Positions 1 to 5,660 of a stretch of 7,054 nt of DNA are shown in pieces. The position numbers and the translations under genes are program-made. Every line of letters begins with the position of its first letter. Position 1 is the first letter of the stretch. The stretch is from NCBI GenBank assembly GCA_030597865.1, contig JAUVQZ010000149.1, positions 1 through 7,054 of the forward strand, read 5' to 3'. The notes beneath the pieces are model-generated. The model had not been told where the DNA came from, did not search any database, and saw nothing but the letters and a program-made list of their open reading frames with translations. This DNA comes from Pseudomonadota bacterium. Lineage in GTDB: Bacteria > Desulfobacterota > Desulfobulbia > Desulfobulbales > SURF-16.

Positions 1-404
1 CCCCGGAGGGCTTCATTCCCACCCTTTCCTATTACTGGCTGATCGGCAGATTGCAGCCGGGGCCGGTTCAGCTCACCCGGGTGAGCAGGGATGACAAGAG
101 TGGTTATTGGGTTGAGCTCCTCTATGAAAACGGCAGAAAGGCCTTGGTGCTTTTTGATCCAGAGGCCCTGCAGATTCGCCGCCATATCGTCTTGAACGGC
201 GAGGGTAAGCGGATCTTGAATATCCTCTATGACCAGTATGGCCCAGGGGAGTGTGATGTGCCGCGCCATATTACCGTGACCTCGCTTACCCTGGACTCCA
301 CCATGGAGATCCGTCTTGATGATCTCCTTGATAATGTGTCCCTGTCCCGCCAGGATTTTGATTATTCGCCTCCCGCCACCTTTAAAGAGGTGGTGGTGGA
401 GTAG
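1..404 (+). CDS. C-terminal part of a LolA/LolB-like (DUF4292-type?) envelope protein, 5' end outside window
   Basis: An open frame runs from the window edge (first complete codon at 3) to a TAG stop at 402-404, giving 133 visible residues; the real start lies upstream. A TTG at 51 could open a shorter frame, but coding continues unbroken before it with a plausible aromatic-rich stretch (LSYYWLIGRL), so I treat the gene as 5'-truncated by the window. The visible part alternates short beta-like segments (YWVELLYENGRKALVLFD, IRRHIVLNGE, RHITVTSL, MEIRLDDLLDNVSL). This pattern resembles the C-terminal half of the LolA/LolB-like fold found in DUF4292-type outer-membrane lipoproteins. The near-terminal phrase on low-order ligand 'MEIRLDDLLDN' resembles the closing strand and helix of that fold. 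No signal peptide or lipobox can be judged because the N-terminus is missing. The family call rests on general resemblance only; an unrelated periplasmic protein is possible. The next gene starts 111 nt downstream, so co-transcription is uncertain. Confidence 0.5.
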   Translation, partial: PEGFIPTLSYYWLIGRLQPGPVQLTRVSRDDKSGYWVELLYENGRKALVLFDPEALQIRRHIVLNGEGKRILNILYDQYGPGECDVPRHITVTSLTLDSTMEIRLDDLLDNVSLSRQDFDYSPPATFKEVVVE

Positions 405-428
405 CTTTCGTGTGTCCCTTGTCGATTT

Positions 429-474
429 TATAGACAGTTGAGCCTTGCCTTTGAGCCGTGCCTTGTTGTCTATA
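429..474. repeat. 13-bp imperfect tandem duplication framed by an inverted repeat
   Basis: In the gap before the radical SAM gene, TTGAGCCTTGCCT (438-450) is followed immediately by TTGAGCCGTGCCT (451-463), the same 13-mer with one change. The pair is framed by TATAGACA (429-436) and its exact reverse complement TGTCTATA (467-474), and two G-T pairs could extend the stem inward. The arrangement could be a regulator-binding site, an RNA hairpin with a 26-30 nt loop, or chance replication slippage. No T-tract follows, so it is not an intrinsic terminator. A weak promoter reading (TTGCCT 445-450, 18-bp spacer, TCTATA 469-474) overlaps it, but the match is poor. Confidence 0.5.
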
Positions 475-515
475 TGTCAAATATCCCTTCATTTTAGCCT
501 ATTAAAGAAAAAATC

Positions 516-3008
516 GTGAATCCCGAACAGCTCCTTCCTTTGGTCCGCAAACCGAGCAGGTATGGCGGCAATGAGTTCAATGTGCCTGCCAAAAACTGGC
601 ATGATGCCTCCCTGCGCATTCTCCTGGCCTTTCCTGATATGTATGAAATCGGCATGTCCCACCAGGGCCTGCAGATTCTCTACCATATTATTAATGGCCG
701 GCCTGACCTCCTGGCCGAACGGGTCTATGCCCCTGATACGGATCTTGAGGACCTGTTACGGCAGTCCAAGACCCCTCTATTCAGCCTGGAGTCGCGCCAT
801 CAGCCCCTGGATTTTGATGTGCTGGCCTTTACCCTGCCCTACGAGCTCTGTTACTCAAATATTCTCACCATCCTTGGTCTGGCCGCTATTCCCTTTTACA
901 GCAAGGATCGTCACGAAGAGCATCCCCTCATCCTCGGCGGTGGGCCCGGCGCCTTTCATCCGGAGCCGGTTGCTGATTTTTTTGATGCCATATTGCTGGG
1001 CGATGGCGAAGAGGCCATTATCGAGATCAGTGATTTTCTGGTTGTCGCTAAAAAGGAGGGCCAAAGCAGGCAGCAGGTCCTGGCAGGTCTGGCTGATATC
1101 CAGGGGATCTATATACCCTCTTTTTTTGAGCCGCAATATGGGCCGGAAGGCAGTTTTAAAGGTGTGAAGGCCTTGAGGGCCGGTTATGGACGGGTGGAGC
1201 GCCGTGTCCTGGCGGAATTTGTCGATGGGCCGGCCCCTGCTCCCCTGGTTCCTTTGAATAAGATTGTCCATGACCGGCTGGGGATCGAACTTGCCAGGGG
1301 CTGTACCCGTGGTTGCCGTTTCTGCCAGGCCGGCATTATCTATAGGCCGGTGCGTGAGCGTTCCCCTGAGCAGGTGCTGCGTCTTGCCGAGGAAGGCATC
1401 AAGGCCAGCGGTTTTGAGGAGCTTGCCCTGCTTTCTCTCTCCTCCGGGGATTATTCCTGCATGGGGCCTCTCCTGGTGAAATTGATGGACACCTTTGCCC
1501 ATAGGCGGGTGTCGGTATCCTTGCCCTCCATGCGGGTGGGGACCCTGACCCCGGAGATCATGGAGCAGATCAAGCGGGTGCGCAAAACCGGCTTTACCGT
1601 GGCCCCGGAGGCGGGCACGGATCGTCTCCGCCAGGTGATTAATAAGGGGATCACCGAGGAGGATCTCCTTGCCACCTGTAGCTCGGCCTTTTCCCTGGGT
1701 TGGAAATTGATCAAGTTTTACTTCATGTTCGGCCTGCCCACCGAGACCCAGGCTGATCTGGCAGCTATTCCGGAGCTTGCCTTAAAGGGGCTGCGGGCCG
1801 GCTCTGGGCCGGGGCGGGGGATTAAGGTAAGTGCCTCCACCTTTGTTCCCAAACCCCATACCCCTTTCCAGTGGGAGCCCCAACTCTCCATTGATGAGGG
1901 CTTTGAACGTATCGATTTCCTCAAGGGAAAATTGCGGGAAAATGGCTTGAAGTTGAGCTGGGGCGATCCCCGCCAGAGTTTCCTTGAGGGGGTCTTTTCC
2001 AGGGGGGACAGAAGGCTCTCTGCCCTTATTGTTGAGGCCTGGGGGCGAGGGGCCCGCTTTGACGCCTGGAATGACCATTTGCGCCTTGATACCTGGAAAG
2101 AGGCTGCTGCTGCCCTGGGCCTGGACCTGGACAGCTATCTGGGGCGCCGCGATTTTGATGAGCCCCTGCCCTGGGATCATCTCCACTGCGGGGTGGATCC
2201 TGTCTTTATCAGGCAGGAGTATGACCGGGCCCTGGAGGGTGCCTATACCCCGGATTGCCGGGTTCACGGCTGCCAGAAATGTGGGCTGTGTGATTTTGAA
2301 ACGGTCTTTCCCCGGGTTCATAAGGGGGATCCTGTCTGGCCGGCAGGGCAAGGGGATGATGGGCCGCAGAAGGATGGTGATATCCATTTTCATTACCGCC
2401 TCGATTATTCCAGGCTGGATCGGTCCCGCCTGCTGTCCCATCTGGAACTTCTCCAGGTCTTTTTCCGGGCCTTTAACCGGGCCGGTCTGCCCCTCCATTA
2501 CTCCAAGGGCTTTAACCCGTCGCCCAAGGTCTCCTTTAGTCCGGCCCTGCCCCTGGGTACCGAGAGCAGGGCCGAGTATCTCTTTGTTGACTTGAGCTCC
2601 GCCATTAAGCCGGAAGAGTGGCTTGACGCCATTAATGATCAGCTTCCTGAGGGCCTGCGGGTCAATGAATTGAGCCAGACCCAATCAAAAAAAATTCCGG
2701 CAAGGGTGGAAACGTGTTACACCTTTTATCTGAATACGCCTGTGGCAAATCAGCGCATTGACTCCTTTGTGGAGGTGGACGTCTTTCCGGTCGAGGTGAC
2801 CAGGAAAAAGAAGGTGCGTAGTATTGACGGACGGTCACAGGTTACTGACCTGCATCTCCTTGATGAGAGTACCGTTGAACTGCGGATGATATCAGAGGTG
2901 AGTAAGGCGGGTCTCAAGCCCCTGGAGATTGTCCAGGCCGTTTTGGGTCTGTCCGCGCAGGAATTAACGCAAATTAGGGTGGTGAAGGAGTGGTTCAAAA
3001 CCGCTTGA
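516..3008 (+). CDS. Fused radical SAM protein (TIGR03960-type) with C-terminal DUF2344/TIGR03936 domain
   Basis: This is an 830-residue protein of unknown reaction. The N-terminal ~230 residues resemble the 'B12-binding-like' region of TIGR03960 proteins (PSRYGGNEFN near the start, MSHQGLQ, LGGGPGAFHPEP, LLGDGEEAI). I see no DxHxxG cobalamin-ligand motif, so cobalamin binding is doubtful. The radical SAM core carries CTRGCRFC with C263, C267 and C270 in the canonical CxxxCxxC spacing that binds a 4Fe-4S cluster and S-adenosylmethionine. A second cysteine cluster follows the core: C581, C586, C589, C592 (CRVHGCQKCGLC). From about residue 623 the DUF2344 domain begins (HYRLDYSRLDRSRLLSHLE, HYSKGFNPSPKVSFSPALPLG) and runs almost to the end. 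In many Firmicutes the two parts are separate neighbouring genes; here they are fused. The GTG start is chosen because an in-frame TAG lies at 495-497 and the next in-frame Met would remove the conserved YGGNE region. There is no clear Shine-Dalgarno, only an A-rich AAAGAAAAAA. Linkage to rng, rplU, rpmA and obgE suggests an RNA- or ribosome-related modification, which is inference only. Confidence 0.88.
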   Translation: MNPEQLLPLVRKPSRYGGNEFNVPAKNWHDASLRILLAFPDMYEIGMSHQGLQILYHIINGRPDLLAERVYAPDTDLEDLLRQSKTPLFSLESRHQPLDFDVLAFTLPYELCYSNILTILGLAAIPFYSKDRHEEHPLILGGGPGAFHPEPVADFFDAILLGDGEEAIIEISDFLVVAKKEGQSRQQVLAGLADIQGIYIPSFFEPQYGPEGSFKGVKALRAGYGRVERRVLAEFVDGPAPAPLVPLNKIVHDRLGIELARGCTRGCRFCQAGIIYRPVRERSPEQVLRLAEEGIKASGFEELALLSLSSGDYSCMGPLLVKLMDTFAHRRVSVSLPSMRVGTLTPEIMEQIKRVRKTGFTVAPEAGTDRLRQVINKGITEEDLLATCSSAFSLGWKLIKFYFMFGLPTETQADLAAIPELALKGLRAGSGPGRGIKVSASTFVPKPHTPFQWEPQLSIDEGFERIDFLKGKLRENGLKLSWGDPRQSFLEGVFSRGDRRLSALIVEAWGRGARFDAWNDHLRLDTWKEAAAALGLDLDSYLGRRDFDEPLPWDHLHCGVDPVFIRQEYDRALEGAYTPDCRVHGCQKCGLCDFETVFPRVHKGDPVWPAGQGDDGPQKDGDIHFHYRLDYSRLDRSRLLSHLELLQVFFRAFNRAGLPLHYSKGFNPSPKVSFSPALPLGTESRAEYLFVDLSSAIKPEEWLDAINDQLPEGLRVNELSQTQSKKIPARVETCYTFYLNTPVANQRIDSFVEVDVFPVEVTRKKKVRSIDGRSQVTDLHLLDESTVELRMISEVSKAGLKPLEIVQAVLGLSAQELTQIRVVKEWFKTA

Positions 3009-3023
3009 TTGCCTCGTAGATTA

Positions 3024-3069
3024 TTGAAAAACTGCCTACGCAGGATTTCCCTGTGAGGTAATTTTTCAA
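3024..3069. repeat. Long imperfect inverted repeat (hairpin) in the gap before rng
   Basis: The left arm 3024-3044 pairs with the right arm 3050-3069 around a 5-nt loop. The outer eight pairs are perfect (TTGAAAAA with TTTTTCAA). Inward there is one C-A mismatch (3032/3061), one bulged A (3038), two G-T wobbles and otherwise Watson-Crick pairs up to GG/CC at the loop. The hairpin fills nearly half of the 104-nt gap. It is not a typical terminator, because the T-run lies inside the stem and the sequence continues CAACGG. It may be a copy of a dispersed REP/MITE-like palindrome, or a 5'-leader structure that RNase G/E itself could cleave. The sequence alone does not decide between them. Confidence 0.7.
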
Positions 3070-3112
3070 CGGACTGCTAAGGAGTTCCTCCACCTGTATC
3101 CCTCTACAAATT

Positions 3113-4690
3113 ATGGCAACTGATCTTCTTATAAACGCCGCCTCCTATGAGGTGCGTATCGCCCTTATCGAACATGGCAACCTCGTGGAGTTCCACGTGG
3201 AGAGACCAACGGAAAAAGGGCTGGTGGGCAACATATACCAGGGCAAGGTGGTTCGCGTCCTGCCTGGTATGCAGGCCGCCTTTGTTGATATTGGTCTCGA
3301 ACGCACCGGTTTTCTCTATGTCGATGATGTCCACATCTCCACTGATGCCTTTGAGAAGAGGCTCAACAACTGTGGTGGAGCCACGGCCTGCTGCGACAGC
3401 GAACCCCCTGAGTCCCTGGCTGTCCGTACCCCAGGTAAATCCATTGAGGATCTTCTCAAGGAGGGGCAGCAAATCCTCGTTCAGATCTGCAAGGAGCCCA
3501 TCGGCACCAAGGGCGCCCGGCTTACCTGTCATATAACCCTGCCCTGTCGTAACCTTGTTTTTATGCCCATGACCGATCATATCGGCATCTCCCGTAAGAT
3601 GGGTGACGAGGTGTTACGCCAGCGTTTGCGCAAGGATATCGAGGAGTTACGTCCTGCGGGGACCGGCTTTATTGTCCGGACCGTGGCCGAGGCCGCCACC
3701 CGTGAGGACCTGGAGGCGGATATGGAGTTTCTCCTCCATCTCTGGAGCGAGATTCAGGATATTGCCGAAAAATCTAAGCCCATGAGTCTGGTCTATGAGG
3801 ATCTTGATATCATTCTCCGGGTGGTGCGGGATCTTTTCACGCCGGATGTTGATCGCCTGGTGGTGGATAATCCCAAGACCTATCAGCGGGTTTTGAAATT
3901 TGTCCAGACCTTTGCCCCCCACATGTATAATCGGATCTTCAAATATGACCAGAATGCCCCCATCTTTGATGCCTACGGCGTTGAGATGGATATCAGCAGG
4001 GCCCTGGATAAGAAGATCTGGCTTCGTTGTGGCGGCTATATCATTATTGAGGACACCGAGGCCCTCACCGTGATTGATGTCAACACCGGCCGCTATGTGG
4101 GCAAAAATGATCTTGAGGAAACCATCTTTAAGACCAATATGCAGGCGGTCCGGGAAATTGCCTACCAGCTCAGACTCCGTAATATCGGGGGCATCATCAT
4201 TGTTGACTTTATCGACATGGAGGTGGAGAACCACCGTGAAGAGGTGTTCCGGGCCCTAAGCGAGGCGGCCCTTAAGGATAAGAGCCGGGTCAATATCCTC
4301 AAGGTCTCCGAGTTCGGTCTGGTCCAGATGACCAGGAAACGCAACCGTGAAGACCTGGTCAATATGATGTGTGAGCCCTGTCCCTACTGTGGCGGTGACG
4401 GTCTGCTCAAGTCCAACCGGACGGTATGCTATGAGATATTTCGCAGGATCTCCCTGGGCGCCCAAAAAATATCCGGCCCCAGTGTCACCATTAAGGTTCA
4501 TCCCAAGGTGGCGGGGATGATGCTCAAGGAGGAGGCGGTCACCATCCATCACCTCGAGGATGAGCTGCAAAAGAGCCTCACCATCATCCCCCAGAAGGAT
4601 ATCCACATGGAAAAATACGAGATTGTCTGGCAGAGTGATGACAGCCCTTCCCTCTCCAAGCAACAGAAGGTCAGGCTGGAGGCGCAGTAG
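3113..4690 (+). CDS. rng: Ribonuclease G/E (Rne/Rng family), RNase G type
   Basis: This is a 525-residue single-strand-specific endoribonuclease, expected to trim rRNA precursors and start mRNA decay in the cytoplasm. The N-terminus (ATDLLINAASYEVRIALIEHG) matches the family start. An S1-like RNA-binding domain follows (GNIYQGKVVRVLPGMQAAFVDIGLERTGFLY, about residues 38-130). The DNase I-like catalytic domain carries the two magnesium-binding aspartates D322 (TVIDVNTG) and D365 (IIIVDFIDME), 43 residues apart as in E. coli RNase E (D303/D346). The zinc-link motif is C423-P-Y-C426 (E. coli CPRC), again at the expected spacing of 58 residues after the second aspartate. It ends soon after a short C-terminal region, without the long degradosome scaffold of enterobacterial RNase E, so RNase G is the better name. 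Unusual: a Cys-containing insertion in the S1 loop (C87, C93, C94). ATG 3113 has no good Shine-Dalgarno; an AAGGAG at 3079-3084 is too far upstream. It probably shares a transcript with the radical SAM gene. Confidence 0.95.
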   Translation: MATDLLINAASYEVRIALIEHGNLVEFHVERPTEKGLVGNIYQGKVVRVLPGMQAAFVDIGLERTGFLYVDDVHISTDAFEKRLNNCGGATACCDSEPPESLAVRTPGKSIEDLLKEGQQILVQICKEPIGTKGARLTCHITLPCRNLVFMPMTDHIGISRKMGDEVLRQRLRKDIEELRPAGTGFIVRTVAEAATREDLEADMEFLLHLWSEIQDIAEKSKPMSLVYEDLDIILRVVRDLFTPDVDRLVVDNPKTYQRVLKFVQTFAPHMYNRIFKYDQNAPIFDAYGVEMDISRALDKKIWLRCGGYIIIEDTEALTVIDVNTGRYVGKNDLEETIFKTNMQAVREIAYQLRLRNIGGIIIVDFIDMEVENHREEVFRALSEAALKDKSRVNILKVSEFGLVQMTRKRNREDLVNMMCEPCPYCGGDGLLKSNRTVCYEIFRRISLGAQKISGPSVTIKVHPKVAGMMLKEEAVTIHHLEDELQKSLTIIPQKDIHMEKYEIVWQSDDSPSLSKQQKVRLEAQ

Positions 4691-4703
4691 GTGGCAAAGA
4701 TCT

Positions 4704-4764
4704 CCACCCCATTCATTGCTCATCATATCTAAAAAAGAGGATGGGGTGGCGCCAGGGGCTTTTT
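4704..4764 (+). terminator. Possible terminator region after rng
   Basis: CCACCCCAT (4704-4712) and its exact reverse complement ATGGGGTGG (4741-4749) form a 9-bp stem with a 28-nt loop. A short T-run (CTTTTT, 4759-4764) follows about 10 nt after the stem. The gap between stem and T-run and the large loop make this non-canonical. It lies 13 nt after the rng stop, where a terminator would be expected. It could equally be a transcript-end stabiliser. Confidence 0.4.
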
Positions 4765-4769
4765 CATTG

Positions 4770-4797
4770 TTGACAAAAAAACGAAACGTGGTATCTA
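4770..4797 (+). promoter_or_regulatory. Candidate upstream promoter (P1) for rplU-rpmA
   Basis: A perfect -35 box TTGACA (4770-4775) is followed after 16 bp by TATCTA (4792-4797), a mediocre -10. Transcription would start near 4804-4806, at the foot of the 4805-4847 hairpin, giving a leader of about 128 nt before rplU. The -35 is strong and the -10 is the weak point. Confidence 0.4.
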
Positions 4798-4804
4798 TCA
4801 CTGT

Positions 4805-4847
4805 TTCCGTATCCGGGAGTCTCTTCTTGTCAAGATGGGGTACGGAA
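4805..4847 (+). other. Leader hairpin A upstream of rplU
   Basis: TTCCGTATCC (4805-4814) pairs with GGGTACGGAA (4838-4847), ten consecutive pairs including one T-G wobble. The 23-nt loop contains a smaller inverted repeat (TCTTG 4825-4829 / CAAGA 4831-4835). If transcription begins at P1, this would be the 5'-terminal structure of the rplU mRNA. The second promoter candidate lies across its 3' side, so hairpin and promoter P2 may be alternatives. Confidence 0.45.
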
Positions 4848-4854
4848 TTTTAAT
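4827..4854 (+). promoter_or_regulatory. Candidate downstream promoter (P2) for rplU-rpmA
   Basis: TTGTCA (4827-4832, five of six consensus bases), a 16-bp spacer and TTTAAT (4849-4854, five of six) make a good sigma70-type promoter. The start would be near 4861, giving a leader of about 72 nt that contains hairpin B and the attenuator-like terminator. It is overall the better-balanced of the two candidates. A strong promoter is expected here because L21 and L27 are needed in ribosome stoichiometry. Confidence 0.45.
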
Positions 4855-4867
4855 CAGGATAACAAAA

Positions 4868-4887
4868 CGTGGCTAAAATTGGTCACG
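4868..4887 (+). other. Leader hairpin B upstream of rplU
   Basis: CGTGGCT (4868-4874) pairs with GGTCACG (4881-4887), seven pairs of which two are G-T wobbles, closing the 6-nt loop AAAATT. It sits 4 nt before the terminator stem. It could be part of a protein-binding leader, for example for L21 autoregulation, but no known motif is recognised. Confidence 0.4.
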
Positions 4888-4891
4888 GGGT

Positions 4892-4917
4892 GCTTCCTAT
4901 ATAAGGGAAGCTTTTTT
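4892..4917 (+). terminator. rplU: Intrinsic terminator/attenuator in the rplU leader
   Basis: GCTTCC (4892-4897) pairs with GGAAGC (4906-4911) around an 8-nt loop, and the stem is followed at once by TTTTTT (4912-4917). This is a compact but canonical rho-independent terminator. It ends only 5 nt before the GGAGG Shine-Dalgarno of rplU (4923-4927), so it is downstream of both promoter candidates. That position suits premature termination control of the L21-L27 transcript. The alternative is the 3' end of a transcript reading in from upstream, with rplU relying on read-through. Confidence 0.6.
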
Positions 4918-4932
4918 AGTTTGGAGGAAAGC

Positions 4933-5244
4933 ATGTACGCAATTATTCGTACCGGTGGTAAACAGTATCAGATTGCAGAGGGAGACCGTCTGCGTGTGGA
5001 AAAACTGACCGGCGAGGTTGGCGATACCGTGGAGCTCAACGAGGTTCTCATGGTTGCTGACGGAGAGGCTGTAAAGGTTGGCCAGCCTGTTGTTGAGGGT
5101 GCCAAGGTAACTGCCAAGATCGTTGAGCAGGGTAAGGGTAAGAAGGTCATTGTCTTTAAGAAGAAGCGTCGACAGGGCTACTCCTTAAAGCAGGGTCATC
5201 GTCAACTTTTCACTGCCCTTGAAATTCAGGGAATCTCTGCATAA
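4933..5244 (+). CDS. rplU: 50S ribosomal protein L21
   Basis: This 103-residue protein has the usual family length. It starts with the L21 signature (MYAIIRTGGKQYQIAEGD) and ends with the basic 23S rRNA-binding tail (VFKKKRRQGYSLKQGHRQLFT). L21 binds 23S rRNA in the large subunit, where it contacts L20. ATG 4933 is preceded by GGAGG (4923-4927) with 5-nt spacing. An in-frame GTG at 4879 would add 18 residues encoded across the terminator hairpin and Shine-Dalgarno, so it is rejected. The gene opens a two-gene ribosomal protein unit with rpmA 54 nt downstream, behind a leader with promoter and attenuator candidates. Confidence 0.98.
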   Translation: MYAIIRTGGKQYQIAEGDRLRVEKLTGEVGDTVELNEVLMVADGEAVKVGQPVVEGAKVTAKIVEQGKGKKVIVFKKKRRQGYSLKQGHRQLFTALEIQGISA

Positions 5245-5254
5245 AACAGCATTG

Positions 5255-5276
5255 CTGGCCTTTCAAGGGCCGGTTT
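5255..5276 (+). other. Small hairpin in the rplU-rpmA gap
   Basis: CTGGCCTT (5255-5262) pairs with AGGGCCGG (5266-5273), with two wobbles and a 3-nt loop, followed by only three T. It is too weak in T-run to be a clear terminator. It may tune relative L21/L27 output or stabilise the rplU mRNA end. Confidence 0.35.
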
Positions 5277-5298
5277 GAACCATATAGAGGAAGAAAGA

Positions 5299-5562
5299 AT
5301 GGCTCATAAAAAAGCAGGCGGTAGTTCTAAGAACGGTCGCGACAGTAACTCCCAGCGCCGGGGCGTCAAACGTTTTGGTGGTGAGAACGTCCGGGCTGGT
5401 AGTATTATTGTTCGTCAGTTAGGCACCAAGATCCATCCCGGCAACAATGTTGGCCTGGGCCGTGATTTTACCTTGTTCTCCAAGGTTGATGGCGTGGTTA
5501 CCTTTGAGAAGTTCGGCCGTGGCCGGAAACGGGTAAGCGTCTATCCTGCTGCTGCCGAATAA
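5299..5562 (+). CDS. rpmA: 50S ribosomal protein L27
   Basis: This 87-residue protein matches L27 along its whole length (MAHKKAGGSSKNGRDSNSQRRGVKRFGGE, AGSIIVRQLGTKIHPGNNVGLGRDFTLF). The flexible N-terminal tail of L27 reaches the peptidyl-transferase centre. Here it starts directly with AHKKAGGSS, so there is no N-terminal extension of the kind that the Prp protease removes in Firmicutes, and no prp gene lies between rplU and rpmA. ATG 5299 has GAGG at 5287-5290 with 8-nt spacing. An in-frame TTG at 5275 would add residues unlike the family and is rejected. The gene ends the ribosomal protein unit, followed 12 nt later by a strong terminator. Confidence 0.98.
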   Translation: MAHKKAGGSSKNGRDSNSQRRGVKRFGGENVRAGSIIVRQLGTKIHPGNNVGLGRDFTLFSKVDGVVTFEKFGRGRKRVSVYPAAAE

Positions 5563-5574
5563 ATTTTCTTATAT

Positions 5575-5617
5575 GTGGTCAGCGTGTGTATCACCCTCTG
5601 ACCACTTCTTTTTTTTT
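5575..5617 (+). terminator. Strong intrinsic terminator of rplU-rpmA
   Basis: GTGGTCAG (5575-5582) pairs perfectly with CTGACCAC (5598-5605). The 15-nt loop can form a small inner GTG/CAC stem. TTC and nine T (5609-5617) follow directly. This is a textbook rho-independent terminator. Confidence 0.9.
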
Positions 5618-5619
5618 AG

Positions 5620-5644
5620 CGGGCTCCTTGGAGCCCGTTCTTTT
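5620..5644 (+). terminator. Second tandem terminator, directly before obgE
   Basis: CGGGCTCC (5620-5627) and GGAGCCCG (5630-5637) are perfect complements separated by TT; in RNA this would be seven G+C-rich pairs with a CTTG tetraloop. TTCTTTT (5638-5644) follows. It begins 3 nt after the T-run of the first terminator and ends 16 nt before the obgE ATG, leaving no space for a promoter in between. Confidence 0.8.
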
Positions 5645-5660
5645 ATGAAGGCGACCCACC

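Noticed and set aside
376..393. CCACCT...AGGTGG inverted repeat at the end of the first gene
   Set aside because: It is within coding sequence, has a 6-bp stem and no T-run after it, so it is not a terminator.
562..1167. 201-codon plus-strand frame overlapping the radical SAM gene in another phase
   Set aside because: The product has no recognisable motif, while the overlapping frame carries the conserved family sequence.
1782..2684. 300-codon open frame on the minus strand inside the radical SAM gene
   Set aside because: It is antisense to a clearly conserved coding region, has a low-complexity Pro/Gly/Ile-rich product with no recognisable family, and reflects codon bias of the plus-strand gene.
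4560..4853. 97-codon plus-strand frame across the rng 3' end and the following gap
   Set aside because: It is out of phase with rng, lacks a Shine-Dalgarno and motifs, and its end overlaps promoter-like sequence.
4879..4932. N-terminally extended start (GTG 4879) for L21
   Set aside because: The extension would be encoded over the terminator hairpin and Shine-Dalgarno; ATG 4933 gives the standard 103-residue protein with an ideal GGAGG.
5245..5298. Possible Prp protease gene between rplU and rpmA, as in Firmicutes
   Set aside because: The gap is only 54 nt, and L27 lacks the N-terminal extension that Prp would cleave.
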